DNA of 64,000 nt from Massilia atriviolacea (GCF_003953935.1 NZ_RXLQ01000006.1:124001-188000); one strand, 5' to 3'. Shown: positions 35,631 to 43,547, numbered from the stretch's first letter. Made by a program: numbers and translations. The notes: generated by a model from the letters alone, not told the origin.

Positions 35631-36115
35631 AGCGCGACGACCCGTATGTGATGCTGGCGATGCTGGTGCGCCAGGAGCAGCTGCTGCAGTTCGATGCGTT
35701 CGACAGCGACATCGCGCTGGAGATCGGCCTGCGGCTGGTGCGCGCCGCGCGCGCGGCCGACGAGGCGATCACGGTGGACATCACGCGCCACGACCAGCGC
35801 CTGTTCCATCACGCCATGAACGGCACGCCGGCCGATCACGCGCACTGGATCTGGCGCAAGAGTAACCTGGTCAAGCGCAGCGGGCACAGTTCCTGTTATG
35901 TGCACACGCAGGTGACCATGGGGGGCGGTGCGATTCACGCCATTCCCACGCTCGATGCGCGCCGGTTCGCGGCGCTGGGCGGCGCGTTTCCGCTCACGCT
36001 GCGCGGCAGCGGCGTGGTCGGCGCCATCACCGTGGCGGGCCTGCCGGGCGGCGAGGACCACGCGCTGGTGGTGCGGGTGCTGCGCGACTACCTCAGGATC
36101 GACGAATCCCTGTAG
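35627..36115 (+). CDS. HbpS-like / UPF0303 heme-degrading domain protein
   Basis: A 162-residue protein starting with a GTG that overlaps the GH9 stop (GTGA). It belongs to the HbpS-like (UPF0303/DUF336) family, with DITRHDQRLFHHAMNGTPADH and a C-terminal GVVGAITVAGLPGGEDH glycine-rich motif. Some family members bind heme or corrinoids; others are listed as heme-degrading domain proteins. Its place as last gene of a cellulose operon is unusual. It could serve as a small-ligand-binding accessory, but I cannot assign a role. Confidence 0.8.
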   Translation: MKRDDPYVMLAMLVRQEQLLQFDAFDSDIALEIGLRLVRAARAADEAITVDITRHDQRLFHHAMNGTPADHAHWIWRKSNLVKRSGHSSCYVHTQVTMGGGAIHAIPTLDARRFAALGGAFPLTLRGSGVVGAITVAGLPGGEDHALVVRVLRDYLRIDESL

Positions 36116-36118
36116 CTA

Positions 36119-36275
36119 GTGTCCTGAACCAGAAATTCGTTGAATAAATATGACGACAATCGCACCGGTACTGCGTCGCACATGCTCGCCAGGCCCCGGC
36201 CTGTCTGCGCTTTGCTCCTTGTCCCGGTACGATTTCGCCACATTGAATCATCAACGAATTTCCAACTCAGGACAC
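36119..36275. mobile_element. MITE-like inverted-repeat element 1 (157 bp)
   Basis: The terminal inverted repeats are about 25 bp and nearly perfect: left GTGTCCTGAACCAGAAATTC, right the complement of GTGTCCTGAGTTGGAAATTC. The interior has further inverted symmetry and no reading frame. It begins three bases after the HbpS-like stop codon. No transposase is encoded; it looks like a non-autonomous element or structured REP unit. Confidence 0.65.
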
Positions 36276-36276
36276 C

Positions 36277-36434
36277 AAGTACTCGCCCAGAAATAAATGT
36301 GTTTTTGGCTGCCGGAACCGGCGCGTTGCTGCGTTGGCTCCTGCTTGCCGTGCCCGCACTGCCGCGCACGCGCCGCCTTGCACCGCATCCGGTTCTGTTT
36401 GCCAAAACTCACATGTATTTCCGGTCAAGTACTT
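36277..36434. mobile_element. MITE-like inverted-repeat element 2 (158 bp)
   Basis: It starts one base after element 1 and has its own 25-bp terminal repeats (left AAGTACTCGCCCAGAAATAA, right the complement of AAGTACTTGACCGGAAATAC). Size, interior symmetry and the internal CCAGAAAT block match element 1. The right arm overlaps the last codon region of the convergent oxidoreductase gene, including part of its stop codon. Confidence 0.6.
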
Positions 36435-37500
36435 AGTCGAACGTCACGCTGCGCTGCTGCGCGTGACTCTGCATCGCCATGCGGATGATCTTGATCACCG
36501 CCAGCCCTTCGCGCGCCGTCACCGGCAGGCTCTTGCCGTTGACGATGGCGTCGAACACGCGCTGATAGTATTCCTGGTAAGCGCCGGGCAGCGACCTGGC
36601 CGTGCCGGTGACGGCCAGGTCGCCCTTCACGAAACTGATCTGCGCGTGCTGCGACTCGGCCTCCACGCCCCAGCCGGGCGCACCGGGACGCTCGCCGCGC
36701 ATCAGCGCCGCCTCCTGCGGATCGATTCCGTGCTTGATAAAGCTGCCGGTTTCGCCATGCACGATGAAGCGCGGGCCGGCCTGCAGCACCAGCGAGGCCG
36801 CGTGCAGGATCACGCGCCGCGCGCCGTAGCGCATGGTCAGGTGGAAGTAGTCGTCGGACGCGCCGCTGGCCACCGGCCCGCGCTGCACCCCCATGTCGCA
36901 ATTGACGCAATCGGGATTCCCGAACAGGACCAGCGCCTGGTCGATCAGGTGCGCGCCCAGGTCGTACAGCAGGCCCGAACCGGGCAAGTCCTGTTCGCGC
37001 CAGCGCCCGCGCACGCTGGGGCGGTAGCGGTCGAAGTGCGCTTGGTAGGTGTTGATGGGCCCCAGCAGGCCCGATTCGATGGTCTGGCGCAGGGTCAGGA
37101 AATCGCTGTCCCAGCGCCGGTTATGGAAGACGCTGAGCAGCAACTGGCGCTCCTCGGCCAGCGCGATCAGCTCCGCGCCATCGTCGAGCGTGATGGTGAA
37201 CGGCTTTTCCACCACCACGTGCTTGCCGGCCGAAAGCGCCTGCTTCGCCAGCGGCGCATGGCTGGCATTGGCGGTGGCGACCACCACCAGGTCGACCTCG
37301 GCGGATGCGATCAGTTCGGACGGCTCGGCCACCACCTGCGCCTCCGGAAAATCGCGCCGCACGCGCTCGCCCTGGCTGGAGCACACGCGGGTCAGGCGCA
37401 TGCCCGGCACCGAGGCGATCAGGGGCGCCTGGAAGGTGGCGCCGGAAAAGCCGTAGCCGATCAGGCCGACCCGCACTTCGCGTCGTTCGTCCATCGTCAT
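36433..37500 (-). CDS. Gfo/Idh/MocA family oxidoreductase
   Basis: A 355-residue NAD(P)-dependent sugar or inositol dehydrogenase. The Rossmann motif is VGLIGYGFSGATFQAP, the catalytic-lysine motif is VVVEKPFT, and a C-terminal alpha/beta domain has DLGAHLIDQAL. It is most like YdgJ-type members of the family. The start (MTMDERR) overlaps the stop of the upstream subtilase gene by four bases; a start two codons later is possible. The stop codon sits within the inverted repeat of the adjacent MITE-like element. Substrate is unknown. Confidence 0.88.
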   Translation of the reverse strand: MTMDERREVRVGLIGYGFSGATFQAPLIASVPGMRLTRVCSSQGERVRRDFPEAQVVAEPSELIASAEVDLVVVATANASHAPLAKQALSAGKHVVVEKPFTITLDDGAELIALAEERQLLLSVFHNRRWDSDFLTLRQTIESGLLGPINTYQAHFDRYRPSVRGRWREQDLPGSGLLYDLGAHLIDQALVLFGNPDCVNCDMGVQRGPVASGASDDYFHLTMRYGARRVILHAASLVLQAGPRFIVHGETGSFIKHGIDPQEAALMRGERPGAPGWGVEAESQHAQISFVKGDLAVTGTARSLPGAYQEYYQRVFDAIVNGKSLPVTAREGLAVIKIIRMAMQSHAQQRSVTFD

Positions 37501-38981
37501 GCCTGCTGCCAGGCGGCCCAGGCGTCCACCAGGCCGGCCCCGGTGGCGCCGTCGATGCCCGGTCCGGCCGGGATGCCGACGCCTTCCGGATCGCTGGCCG
37601 GGCTGGCCGAGCCATCGCGCACGTCGATCGCCGTGCGCACCAGCAGGGCCTTGATCTCGGCCGGCGTGAGCTTGGGGTTTTTCTGCAGCAGCAGCGCGCA
37701 CACGGCCGCGACCTGCGGGGCCGAGGCCGAGGTGCCGCTGAACACGGCCCAGCCGTCGCCGGCGGTGGTGCCGTCATGCTCGGCGTTGCCGGTGTCGATC
37801 TCGGCGCCGGGCGGAACCGGCAGCATGATGTAATCGGCATTCGGCAGCATGCCGACCAGGCCGCACACATCGGGTACATGCCGGCCTGAATAGATACCGC
37901 TGGTAAAGGCCGAGGCGTAATCGGAGGCTTTCATCGCCCCGTCTTCGGCCACGAAGGTGCCGCCGACGCTGAGCACTTCCGGCATCGAGGCCGGGAAAGC
38001 GTAGTGGCCGTTGCCTGCCGAGAACACCACCACGATGCCGCTGGCAATCGCCGCCTGGATTTCGGCTTCCAGCGGTTTCAGGCCGTTCGGCAATTCGTCC
38101 AGTTCGGTCACGCCATCGTCATTGCGCAAGTCGTAGCACATGCTCACGGTAATCACGTGCGGCTTGTGCTTGAGCGCTTCCTGGAAACCTTCGAGGATGC
38201 TGGCGCCGCCGTTCGGATCGGCGTCGTCGCCCAGCTTGACGCCGATGAAGGTCACTTTCGGCGCCACCGCGAACACATTGGCCGACTCGCCCGTGCCATG
38301 GCTGCCCGGGTCGGTGTGGCGATTGGTGGCCGAGGGCGCCAGCACCACCGAGGAGGTGAAGCCGTTGCGGGTGAAGAAAGGGTGCGAATGGTCGAAGCCG
38401 GTGTCGATCATGGCGACCCGGATGCCTTCGCCGTGGTGGCGTTCCTTGTGGATATGCGGCACGTTGAGCTTGGCGGGCACATCCTTGAGCACATCCAGAT
38501 GGTAATACCCGACCGACGGCGGGCGCGCGCTGGCGCCGGGGTCGGCCAGGTAGATGTGCGGCCACTGGATATAGGCGTCGTCGATCAGCGCGGACAGGGC
38601 CGGATCGGGATTCCATGGCGCCCCTTTGGCGGGGTAGAACAGCTTCTCGCTCGAATAGCTCTGCTTCTGGTTCAGCTTGAACGGGGTCAGGCGCGTGCCG
38701 AACACATGCTCGAACTGGGCCACGCTGCCGCGTACCGACACCGTCATGCGGCCGCGTCCGGTGACGATGAAGCCGCGCTGGCGCAATGCTTCGATGGCCG
38801 TTTCCATTTCGCCCGGCTGCGGTTCGAAGCTGAGGATGCTGCGCGAGGACAGGCGCGCCGCCAGCTTGGTCGGTCCGGCCTTGGCGCGGCCCTTGAAGGT
38901 GATTGCGATGCGCAACTGTTCCTGCGGCGGGGCGGTTTCGCCGATGACGGGGCGGGGCTGGCTGGGTTTGAAAGGCTGCAT
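37497..38981 (-). CDS. Subtilisin-family (S8) peptidase with kumamolisin-type N-terminal domain
   Basis: A 494-residue serine protease. The catalytic triad is Asp193 (MIDTGFDHSH), His228 (PGSHGTGESA) and Ser418 (FSGTSASAP), with the oxyanion Asn324 in SAGNG. Residues of about 20-102 form a propeptide-like domain with RQRGFIVTGRGRMTVSV and FEHVFGTRL, resembling pro-kumamolisin activation domains rather than the usual inhibitor I9. There is no classical signal peptide. It starts nine bases after the stop of a small propeptide-like gene and overlaps the oxidoreductase gene. Confidence 0.88.
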   Translation of the reverse strand: MQPFKPSQPRPVIGETAPPQEQLRIAITFKGRAKAGPTKLAARLSSRSILSFEPQPGEMETAIEALRQRGFIVTGRGRMTVSVRGSVAQFEHVFGTRLTPFKLNQKQSYSSEKLFYPAKGAPWNPDPALSALIDDAYIQWPHIYLADPGASARPPSVGYYHLDVLKDVPAKLNVPHIHKERHHGEGIRVAMIDTGFDHSHPFFTRNGFTSSVVLAPSATNRHTDPGSHGTGESANVFAVAPKVTFIGVKLGDDADPNGGASILEGFQEALKHKPHVITVSMCYDLRNDDGVTELDELPNGLKPLEAEIQAAIASGIVVVFSAGNGHYAFPASMPEVLSVGGTFVAEDGAMKASDYASAFTSGIYSGRHVPDVCGLVGMLPNADYIMLPVPPGAEIDTGNAEHDGTTAGDGWAVFSGTSASAPQVAAVCALLLQKNPKLTPAEIKALLVRTAIDVRDGSASPASDPEGVGIPAGPGIDGATGAGLVDAWAAWQQA

Positions 38982-38990
38982 GGATTCCCC

Positions 38991-39290
38991 CTAGGTAGGT
39001 TGGCCCGCCGCCGTGTGGCGCGGAGCGATGGTAATCAGGCTGATGGCATGTTGCAGATCGGCAGGAACCGCGAGTGCCGGGGTCGATGTTACATCGGAAG
39101 CGAACCCGGCCCTTACATTTGGAATTGGTCCGAATACATTTTCTGCCTCGGCCTGGGAGGTTTCGGCCGAGATGGTGGCCATGCCGCAGGCGGTCACGTG
39201 CATGCCATGCGCTTCGAGCAAGGCGCACAGGGCGGGGTCATCGCTGCGATCGCGGGCGGGATCGCGCAGCAGGAGCTGGAGCTTGATCAT
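38991..39290 (-). CDS. Small stand-alone propeptide-like protein
   Basis: A 99-residue soluble protein co-transcribed with the downstream subtilase. Residues 24-55 (AHGMHVTACGMATIS ... ENVFG) align without gaps to the protease's own N-terminal domain (RQRGFIVTGRGRMTVS ... EHVFG), with 13 identities in 32 by eye. I infer a free inhibitor or folding helper for the protease. It has no signal peptide and no known family that I can name. The remaining C-terminal part is Ala/Pro/Thr-rich. Confidence 0.6.
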   Translation of the reverse strand: MIKLQLLLRDPARDRSDDPALCALLEAHGMHVTACGMATISAETSQAEAENVFGPIPNVRAGFASDVTSTPALAVPADLQHAISLITIAPRHTAAGQPT

Positions 39291-39335
39291 GGCGGAGCGG
39301 ATGGTTGGACGCTGATGTCATGATAGTAAGGCTTA

Positions 39336-39378
39336 GCAGAAATTTCTGCCCGACACAGGCAATCGTGCGGAACCGCAC
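39336..39378. promoter_or_regulatory. Two perfect palindromes upstream of the protease operon
   Basis: GCAGAAATTTCTGC (39336-39349) and GTGCGGAACCGCAC (39365-39378) are both perfect 14-base palindromes in the gap before the propeptide-like gene. They are candidate operators. The rest of the gap (39291-39408) shows nothing else I can support. Confidence 0.4.
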
Positions 39379-39408
39379 CTCGTCCGGCGCCTGGCTCCAG
39401 TCCAGTCC

Positions 39409-39690
39409 GTGTCCACCCCGGTGCCAGGTCTGACAATCGGACACGAACTGAGCATTAGGCGAGAGACAGTCTTCTTCTACAGATGTGCTTGTGTCCGAAT
39501 ATCAGACCTGGCACCGAGGTGGACACGAACTGAGCATTAGGCAAGAGACAGTCTTCCGCTACGGATGTGCTTGTGTCCACCCCGGTGCCAGGTCTGACAA
39601 TCGGACACGAACTGAGCCTTAGGCAAGCGACGGTCTTCTGCAACAGATGTGCTTGTGTCCGAATGTCAGACCTGGCACCGGGGTGGACAC
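39409..39690. repeat. Repeat array A: four 36-bp cores alternating in orientation
   Basis: The cores lie at 39409-39444 (forward), 39491-39526 (reverse), 39573-39608 (forward) and 39655-39690 (reverse). Each has GTGTCC and GGACAC ends and GGTGCCAGGTCTGACA or its complement inside. The three 46-bp spacers are near-identical (start GAACTGAGC, end ATGTGCTT) and all have the same orientation, giving an 82-bp period. The array ends 12 bases from the trmL stop codon. It holds no gene. Confidence 0.9.
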
Positions 39691-39702
39691 GGATTGGACG
39701 GG

Positions 39703-40173
39703 TCAGGCGCCGCCGGCGTAGCCGTTCTGGCGCCAGGCTTCGAATACCACCACCGCGACCGTGTTCGATAAATTCAGGCTGCGGTTGTCGGGCCGCATCG
39801 GCAGGCGGATGCGCTGGGCCGCCGGGAACGATTCGCGCAGCGCCGGCGCCAGGCCGCGCGTCTCGGCGCCGAACACGAATACGTCACCGGGCAGGAAGGC
39901 CGCCTCGGCAAACGGCGAGGAGCCGTGCGTGGTCAGCGCGAACATGCGCGCCGGATCGGGCCGGCAGGCGCTGATGTACGCGTCCCAGTGCTTGTGCACT
40001 TTCATGGTGGCGTAATCATGATAGTCGAGACCGGCACGCTTCATCTTGGCATCGTCGAGCGGAAAGCCGAGCGGTTCGATCAGGTGCAGCTGCGCACCGG
40101 TGTTGGCGCACAGGCGGATGATATTGCCGGTGTTCGGCGGGATTTCGGGTTCGACCAGTACGACGTGAAACAA
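39703..40173 (-). CDS. trmL: tRNA (cytidine(34)-2'-O)-methyltransferase
   Basis: A 156-residue SPOUT-family methyltransferase that modifies the wobble base of tRNA-Leu isoacceptors. It has the N-terminal PEIPPNTGNIIRLCANTG, FGAETRGL and the C-terminal knot motif RPDNRSLNLSNTVAVVVFEA. I chose a TTG start with AAGGAG seven bases upstream; it gives the standard start of the family (LFHVVLVEPEIPPN). No in-frame ATG fits. It lies 23 bases downstream of comF. Confidence 0.93.
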   Translation of the reverse strand: MFHVVLVEPEIPPNTGNIIRLCANTGAQLHLIEPLGFPLDDAKMKRAGLDYHDYATMKVHKHWDAYISACRPDPARMFALTTHGSSPFAEAAFLPGDVFVFGAETRGLAPALRESFPAAQRIRLPMRPDNRSLNLSNTVAVVVFEAWRQNGYAGGA

Positions 40174-40196
40174 TGCATTCTCCTTCAGTGAATCGA

Positions 40197-40940
40197 TCAG
40201 TGCGGCGGCGTGCGCGCGAACACCATATTGCTCACGCGCGCGGCGCCGAAGCGCTTGAGCGTGGCCGCCAACGCATCGAGCGTGTGGCCGCTGGTCATGA
40301 CGTCGTCGACCACGCCGATGTGGCGTCCACGCACCACGGCCAGCATGTCGGGCGCCACCAGGAATGCATGGCGCATGTTTTTCTTGCGCTCGCCCGGCGT
40401 CAGGCGCGCTTGCGCCGGCGTGTCCAGCGGGCGCAGCGCCAGGCGCGGATACAGCGCGATCCCCAGCAGGCTCGATAGCGGCCTGGCAATTTCGAGCGCC
40501 TGGTTGTAGCCGCGCTCGACCAGCCGCGCCGGTCCCAGCGGCACCGGACAGAGCAGCTCCGGCAGCGCGAAGCCCGGTGCCGCCAGCACGGCCCGCCGCA
40601 GCGCTCCGGCGCACCAGGGCGCCAGCGCGAGGGCGCCGCCGAACTTGAGGCGCAGCACCAGCTGGTCGAGCGGGCTGGCGTAGTCGGCCGCCGCCACGGT
40701 GGCGTCGTAGGCCGGCGCCCCGGCCAGGCAGGCGCCGCAGGCAAGGCCGGCCTCGGCCTCGCCGAGCGGATTGGCGCAGCAGCGGCAGCGCACGCCGCCC
40801 CCTGCCGCGAAGCGGCCTTCGCAGGCGGCGCACACGGGCGCCCCGGCCGCGCCGCCGCACAGGGCGCAGGCGCAGGGCAGCAGGGCGCCGCCGCACGCCA
40901 GCAGCGCGCGCCGCGGCCACCGGGACCAGCGCTGGCTCAT
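40197..40940 (-). CDS. comF: ComF family protein (phosphoribosyltransferase fold)
   Basis: A 247-residue ComF-type protein. The N-terminus has zinc-finger-like cysteines (CALCGGAAGAPVCAAC, CRCCANPLGE and CGAC). A PRTase-like domain follows, with VPLGPARLVERGYNQA and the PRPP-binding loop VVDDVMTSGHTLDA. Family members take part in natural DNA uptake; the exact biochemical role is unclear. It is divergent from bioC and just upstream of trmL. Confidence 0.92.
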   Translation of the reverse strand: MSQRWSRWPRRALLACGGALLPCACALCGGAAGAPVCAACEGRFAAGGGVRCRCCANPLGEAEAGLACGACLAGAPAYDATVAAADYASPLDQLVLRLKFGGALALAPWCAGALRRAVLAAPGFALPELLCPVPLGPARLVERGYNQALEIARPLSSLLGIALYPRLALRPLDTPAQARLTPGERKKNMRHAFLVAPDMLAVVRGRHIGVVDDVMTSGHTLDALAATLKRFGAARVSNMVFARTPPH

Positions 40941-41024
40941 CGGACCGCCTTTCGAAATCGGAACACGGCAAACGGGAACACCGCAAACGGGTACACTGCC
41001 CGCATTATCTCATCTCACAGTCCT

Positions 41025-41936
41025 ATGAACACCCCCGACACCTTGAGCGCGCCGATCGACCTGGCGCGCGTGCGTTCCCTGTTTTCGCGCCCGCAGCGCG
41101 TGGCGCAGTCCGATTTCCTGCGGCGCGAGATCGCCAGCCGCATGCATGAGCGCCTGCTGCTGGTCAAAGCGGCGCCCAGGCGCGTGCTCGACGCCGGCTG
41201 CGGCAGCGGCGCCGACCTGGCCCTGTTGCAAAAAGATTATCCCGCCGCCCATATCCTCGGCCTCGATGCGGCCGTGGCCATGGTGGAGGCGGCCAAAACG
41301 CCCGCCTCGGCCCTCAAATCGCTGATCAGCCGCCTGATGCCGGCCAAGGCCGGGGTCGACCTGCTGTGCGGCGATTTCGGCAATATGCCGCTGGGGCCGA
41401 ACTCGGTCGACCTGGTGTGGTCCAACCTGGCCTTGCACTGGCATCCCCAGCCCGACCGTGTCTTTGCGGAATGGCGCCGGGTGCTGCGCCAGGATGGCTT
41501 GCTGATGTTTTCCAATTTCGGCCCGGATACCTTGCGCGAGCTGCGCACGGCCTTTGCCGAGGCCGATGGTCCGGCCGCGTCGCCGCGCGTGCTGCCGTTC
41601 GTCGACATGCACGACTTCGGCGACCAGCTGGTGGCGGCCGGGTTTTCCACCCCGGTGATGGACATGGAAGTCATTACCGTCACCTACGACACGGCCGCGG
41701 CCCTGCTGGCCGACGCGCGCGCCCTGGGCGGCAATCCGCTGGCCACGCGCGCGCGCGGACTGAGCGGACGCGCGGCCTGGGGCCGCATGCTGGCGGCGCT
41801 GGAGCGGCAGCGCCGGCCCGACGGCAAGCTCGGCCTGACCTTCGAAGTCATCTACGGCCACGCCTTCCGTCCGGCGCCGAGGGTGACCGCGGCGGGCGAG
41901 GCGATCATCCGCTTCGAGCCGCGCAAGGGCCGTTAG
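41025..41936 (+). CDS. bioC: Malonyl-ACP O-methyltransferase BioC-type methyltransferase
   Basis: A 303-residue SAM-dependent methyltransferase. The motif I region is VLDAGCGSGADLALL, with LGLDAAVAMV next. It has SNLALHWHPQPDRVFAEWRRVL, the hallmark of BioC, then LMFSNFGPDTLRELR. It would methylate malonyl-ACP to start pimeloyl synthesis for biotin. No other bio gene is nearby, so a related methyltransferase is possible. It is divergent from comF. Confidence 0.85.
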   Translation: MNTPDTLSAPIDLARVRSLFSRPQRVAQSDFLRREIASRMHERLLLVKAAPRRVLDAGCGSGADLALLQKDYPAAHILGLDAAVAMVEAAKTPASALKSLISRLMPAKAGVDLLCGDFGNMPLGPNSVDLVWSNLALHWHPQPDRVFAEWRRVLRQDGLLMFSNFGPDTLRELRTAFAEADGPAASPRVLPFVDMHDFGDQLVAAGFSTPVMDMEVITVTYDTAAALLADARALGGNPLATRARGLSGRAAWGRMLAALERQRRPDGKLGLTFEVIYGHAFRPAPRVTAAGEAIIRFEPRKGR

Positions 41937-42049
41937 CGCTGCGTCAAGGGTTTTTGTCAAGGGGCTTGCTTTGTACCCGGCATGGTACACAAGGGCTGTA
42001 AAAGCGGGGCAAACAGGGGGCAGCCGACCCGTTACGGGAGGATTTTCCC

Positions 42050-42079
42050 TTGATGACGTTGGGCATACTTGAGTATAAT
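42050..42079 (+). promoter_or_regulatory. Candidate promoter of the cytochrome oxidase operon
   Basis: A TTGATG -35 and a consensus TATAAT -10 are separated by 18 bases. They lie about 270 bases before coxB, implying a long untranslated leader. The 413-base gap between bioC and coxB holds no supported gene; its last 40 bases are AT-rich. Confidence 0.5.
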
Positions 42080-42349
42080 CAAGGACTAATTTTATCGACT
42101 GTGCTGATTGCTCTTGAAAATGTCATGAGTTTTTCAGCGGTGCAGCGGTCGAAAGCGATAGCAAGTCAGCGTTCATCAGTGTGCTTTGTGCGCCAATGGC
42201 CGATGTCAGGGTTCCAGTCGGGTCCGCCGTGCCGTGAGCGCGCCGGGACGGTATGGGCCCTTTTTGTGCGATGGTTTCGGAGCGCCGTCATCCGCTCAGG
42301 ATGCTCGGCGTAGAAAAAATATTTTTATTTTTGGGTGGTTGGGGAAAAC

Positions 42350-43534
42350 ATGACATATGCAAAGCGACTTCAGGCCTTGATGTTCGGTCTGGCAATTTCG
42401 GCCAGCATCCCAGCGCTGGCCGCACCGGTGGAGGGACGTCCGGTGGATTACCAGCTGAACCTGCAAATGCCAGTGACGAAGATTGCGTCGGAAATCAACG
42501 ACCTGCACACCTGGATGATGATCGTCTGCCTGGTGATCTTCGTCGCGGTGTTCGGCGTGATGTTCTATTCGGTCTTCAAACACCGTCGTTCGCTGGGCCA
42601 CAAGCCAGCCACCTTCCATGAATCGACTGCTGTCGAGATCGCCTGGACCGTCGTGCCTTTCCTGATCGTCATCGTGATGGCGCTGCCGGCGACCAAGACC
42701 GTGGTGGCGATGAAAGACACCTCGAACGCCGACATCACCATCAAGGCCACCGGCATGCAGTGGAAATGGGGCTACGATTACCTGAAGGGCGAGGGCGAGG
42801 GCATTTCCTTCCTGTCGAGCCTGTCGACCCCGCGTTCGCAAGTCGGCGAACCTGGCGTTGCGGCAACCCAGGCCCGCGGCGTCAACTACCTGATGGAAGT
42901 CGACAATGAAATCTACGTGCCGGTCAACAAGAAGATCCGCATCGTCCTGACCGCCAACGACGTCATCCACGCCTGGATGATCCCGGCCTTCGGCGTCAAG
43001 CAGGATGCGATTCCCGGCTTCGTGCGCGATACCTGGTTCAAGGCCGAGAAGATCGGTGTCTACCGCGGCCAATGCGCCGAGCTGTGCGGTAAAGAACACG
43101 CCTTCATGCCGATCGTCGTCAATGTCGTCTCCGACGCCGACTACACCAAGTGGGTCAACGGCGAGAAAAAGAAAATGGCGGCCCTGGCCGACGATCCATC
43201 GAAAGTGTGGACCATCGACGAACTGAAAGTCAAAGGCGAGAAAGTCTACGCCACCAACTGCGTGGTCTGCCACCAGGCCAACGGCAAAGGCGTGCCGAAC
43301 GCCTTCGCCGCACTGGACGGCTCGCCGGTCGTACTGGGCGCGAAAGCCGAACAGATCAATGTGCTCTTGCACGGCCAGAAATCGGGCAAGTTCCCGTCCG
43401 AGATGCCAGGCTGGAAACAATTGTCGGATTCCGATATTGCTGCGGTGATTACCTACACCCGCAACAACTGGTCGAACAAGGCAGCGGAAAATATCGTTCA
43501 ACCAGCCGAAGTCCTGGCTGCACGTAACAAGTAA
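42350..43534 (+). CDS. coxB: Cytochrome c oxidase subunit II with C-terminal cytochrome c domain
   Basis: A 394-residue precursor. A signal peptide ends near LAAPVE, then come two membrane helices and a cupredoxin domain with CuA ligands H207, C242, C246, H250 and M253 (YRGQCAELCGKEHAFM). A fused class I cytochrome c domain carries CVVCH (C304, C307, H308). It accepts electrons from cytochrome c for subunit I. I took the ATG; a GTG five codons upstream is open. It is the first gene of the oxidase operon, 13 bases before coxA. Confidence 0.96.
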   Translation: MTYAKRLQALMFGLAISASIPALAAPVEGRPVDYQLNLQMPVTKIASEINDLHTWMMIVCLVIFVAVFGVMFYSVFKHRRSLGHKPATFHESTAVEIAWTVVPFLIVIVMALPATKTVVAMKDTSNADITIKATGMQWKWGYDYLKGEGEGISFLSSLSTPRSQVGEPGVAATQARGVNYLMEVDNEIYVPVNKKIRIVLTANDVIHAWMIPAFGVKQDAIPGFVRDTWFKAEKIGVYRGQCAELCGKEHAFMPIVVNVVSDADYTKWVNGEKKKMAALADDPSKVWTIDELKVKGEKVYATNCVVCHQANGKGVPNAFAALDGSPVVLGAKAEQINVLLHGQKSGKFPSEMPGWKQLSDSDIAAVITYTRNNWSNKAAENIVQPAEVLAARNK

Positions 43535-43547
43535 TCGGGAGTAAGTT

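Noticed and set aside
33929-36115. Alternative 728-codon frame across GH9 and the HbpS-like gene
   Set aside because: Only its last 162 codons, from the GTG at 35627, encode a recognisable protein. The rest is an off-frame reading of the GH9 gene.
36140-36436. Short gene in the gap after the HbpS-like gene
   Set aside because: It runs through both inverted-repeat elements and has no ribosome site; the sequence is explained by the MITE-like structure.
39409-39690. CRISPR array (36-bp repeats with regular spacers)
   Set aside because: The repeats alternate orientation, spacers are near-identical to each other, and no cas gene is near. The same reasoning excludes arrays B and C.
40174-40986. 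TrmL extended upstream to 427 residues
   Set aside because: The upstream part is an off-frame reading of comF. The TTG with AAGGAG gives the normal 156-residue enzyme.
42050-42313. Leader peptide upstream of coxB
   Set aside because: It starts at a TTG that is the candidate -35 box and contains the -10 box; no ribosome site or conserved composition.
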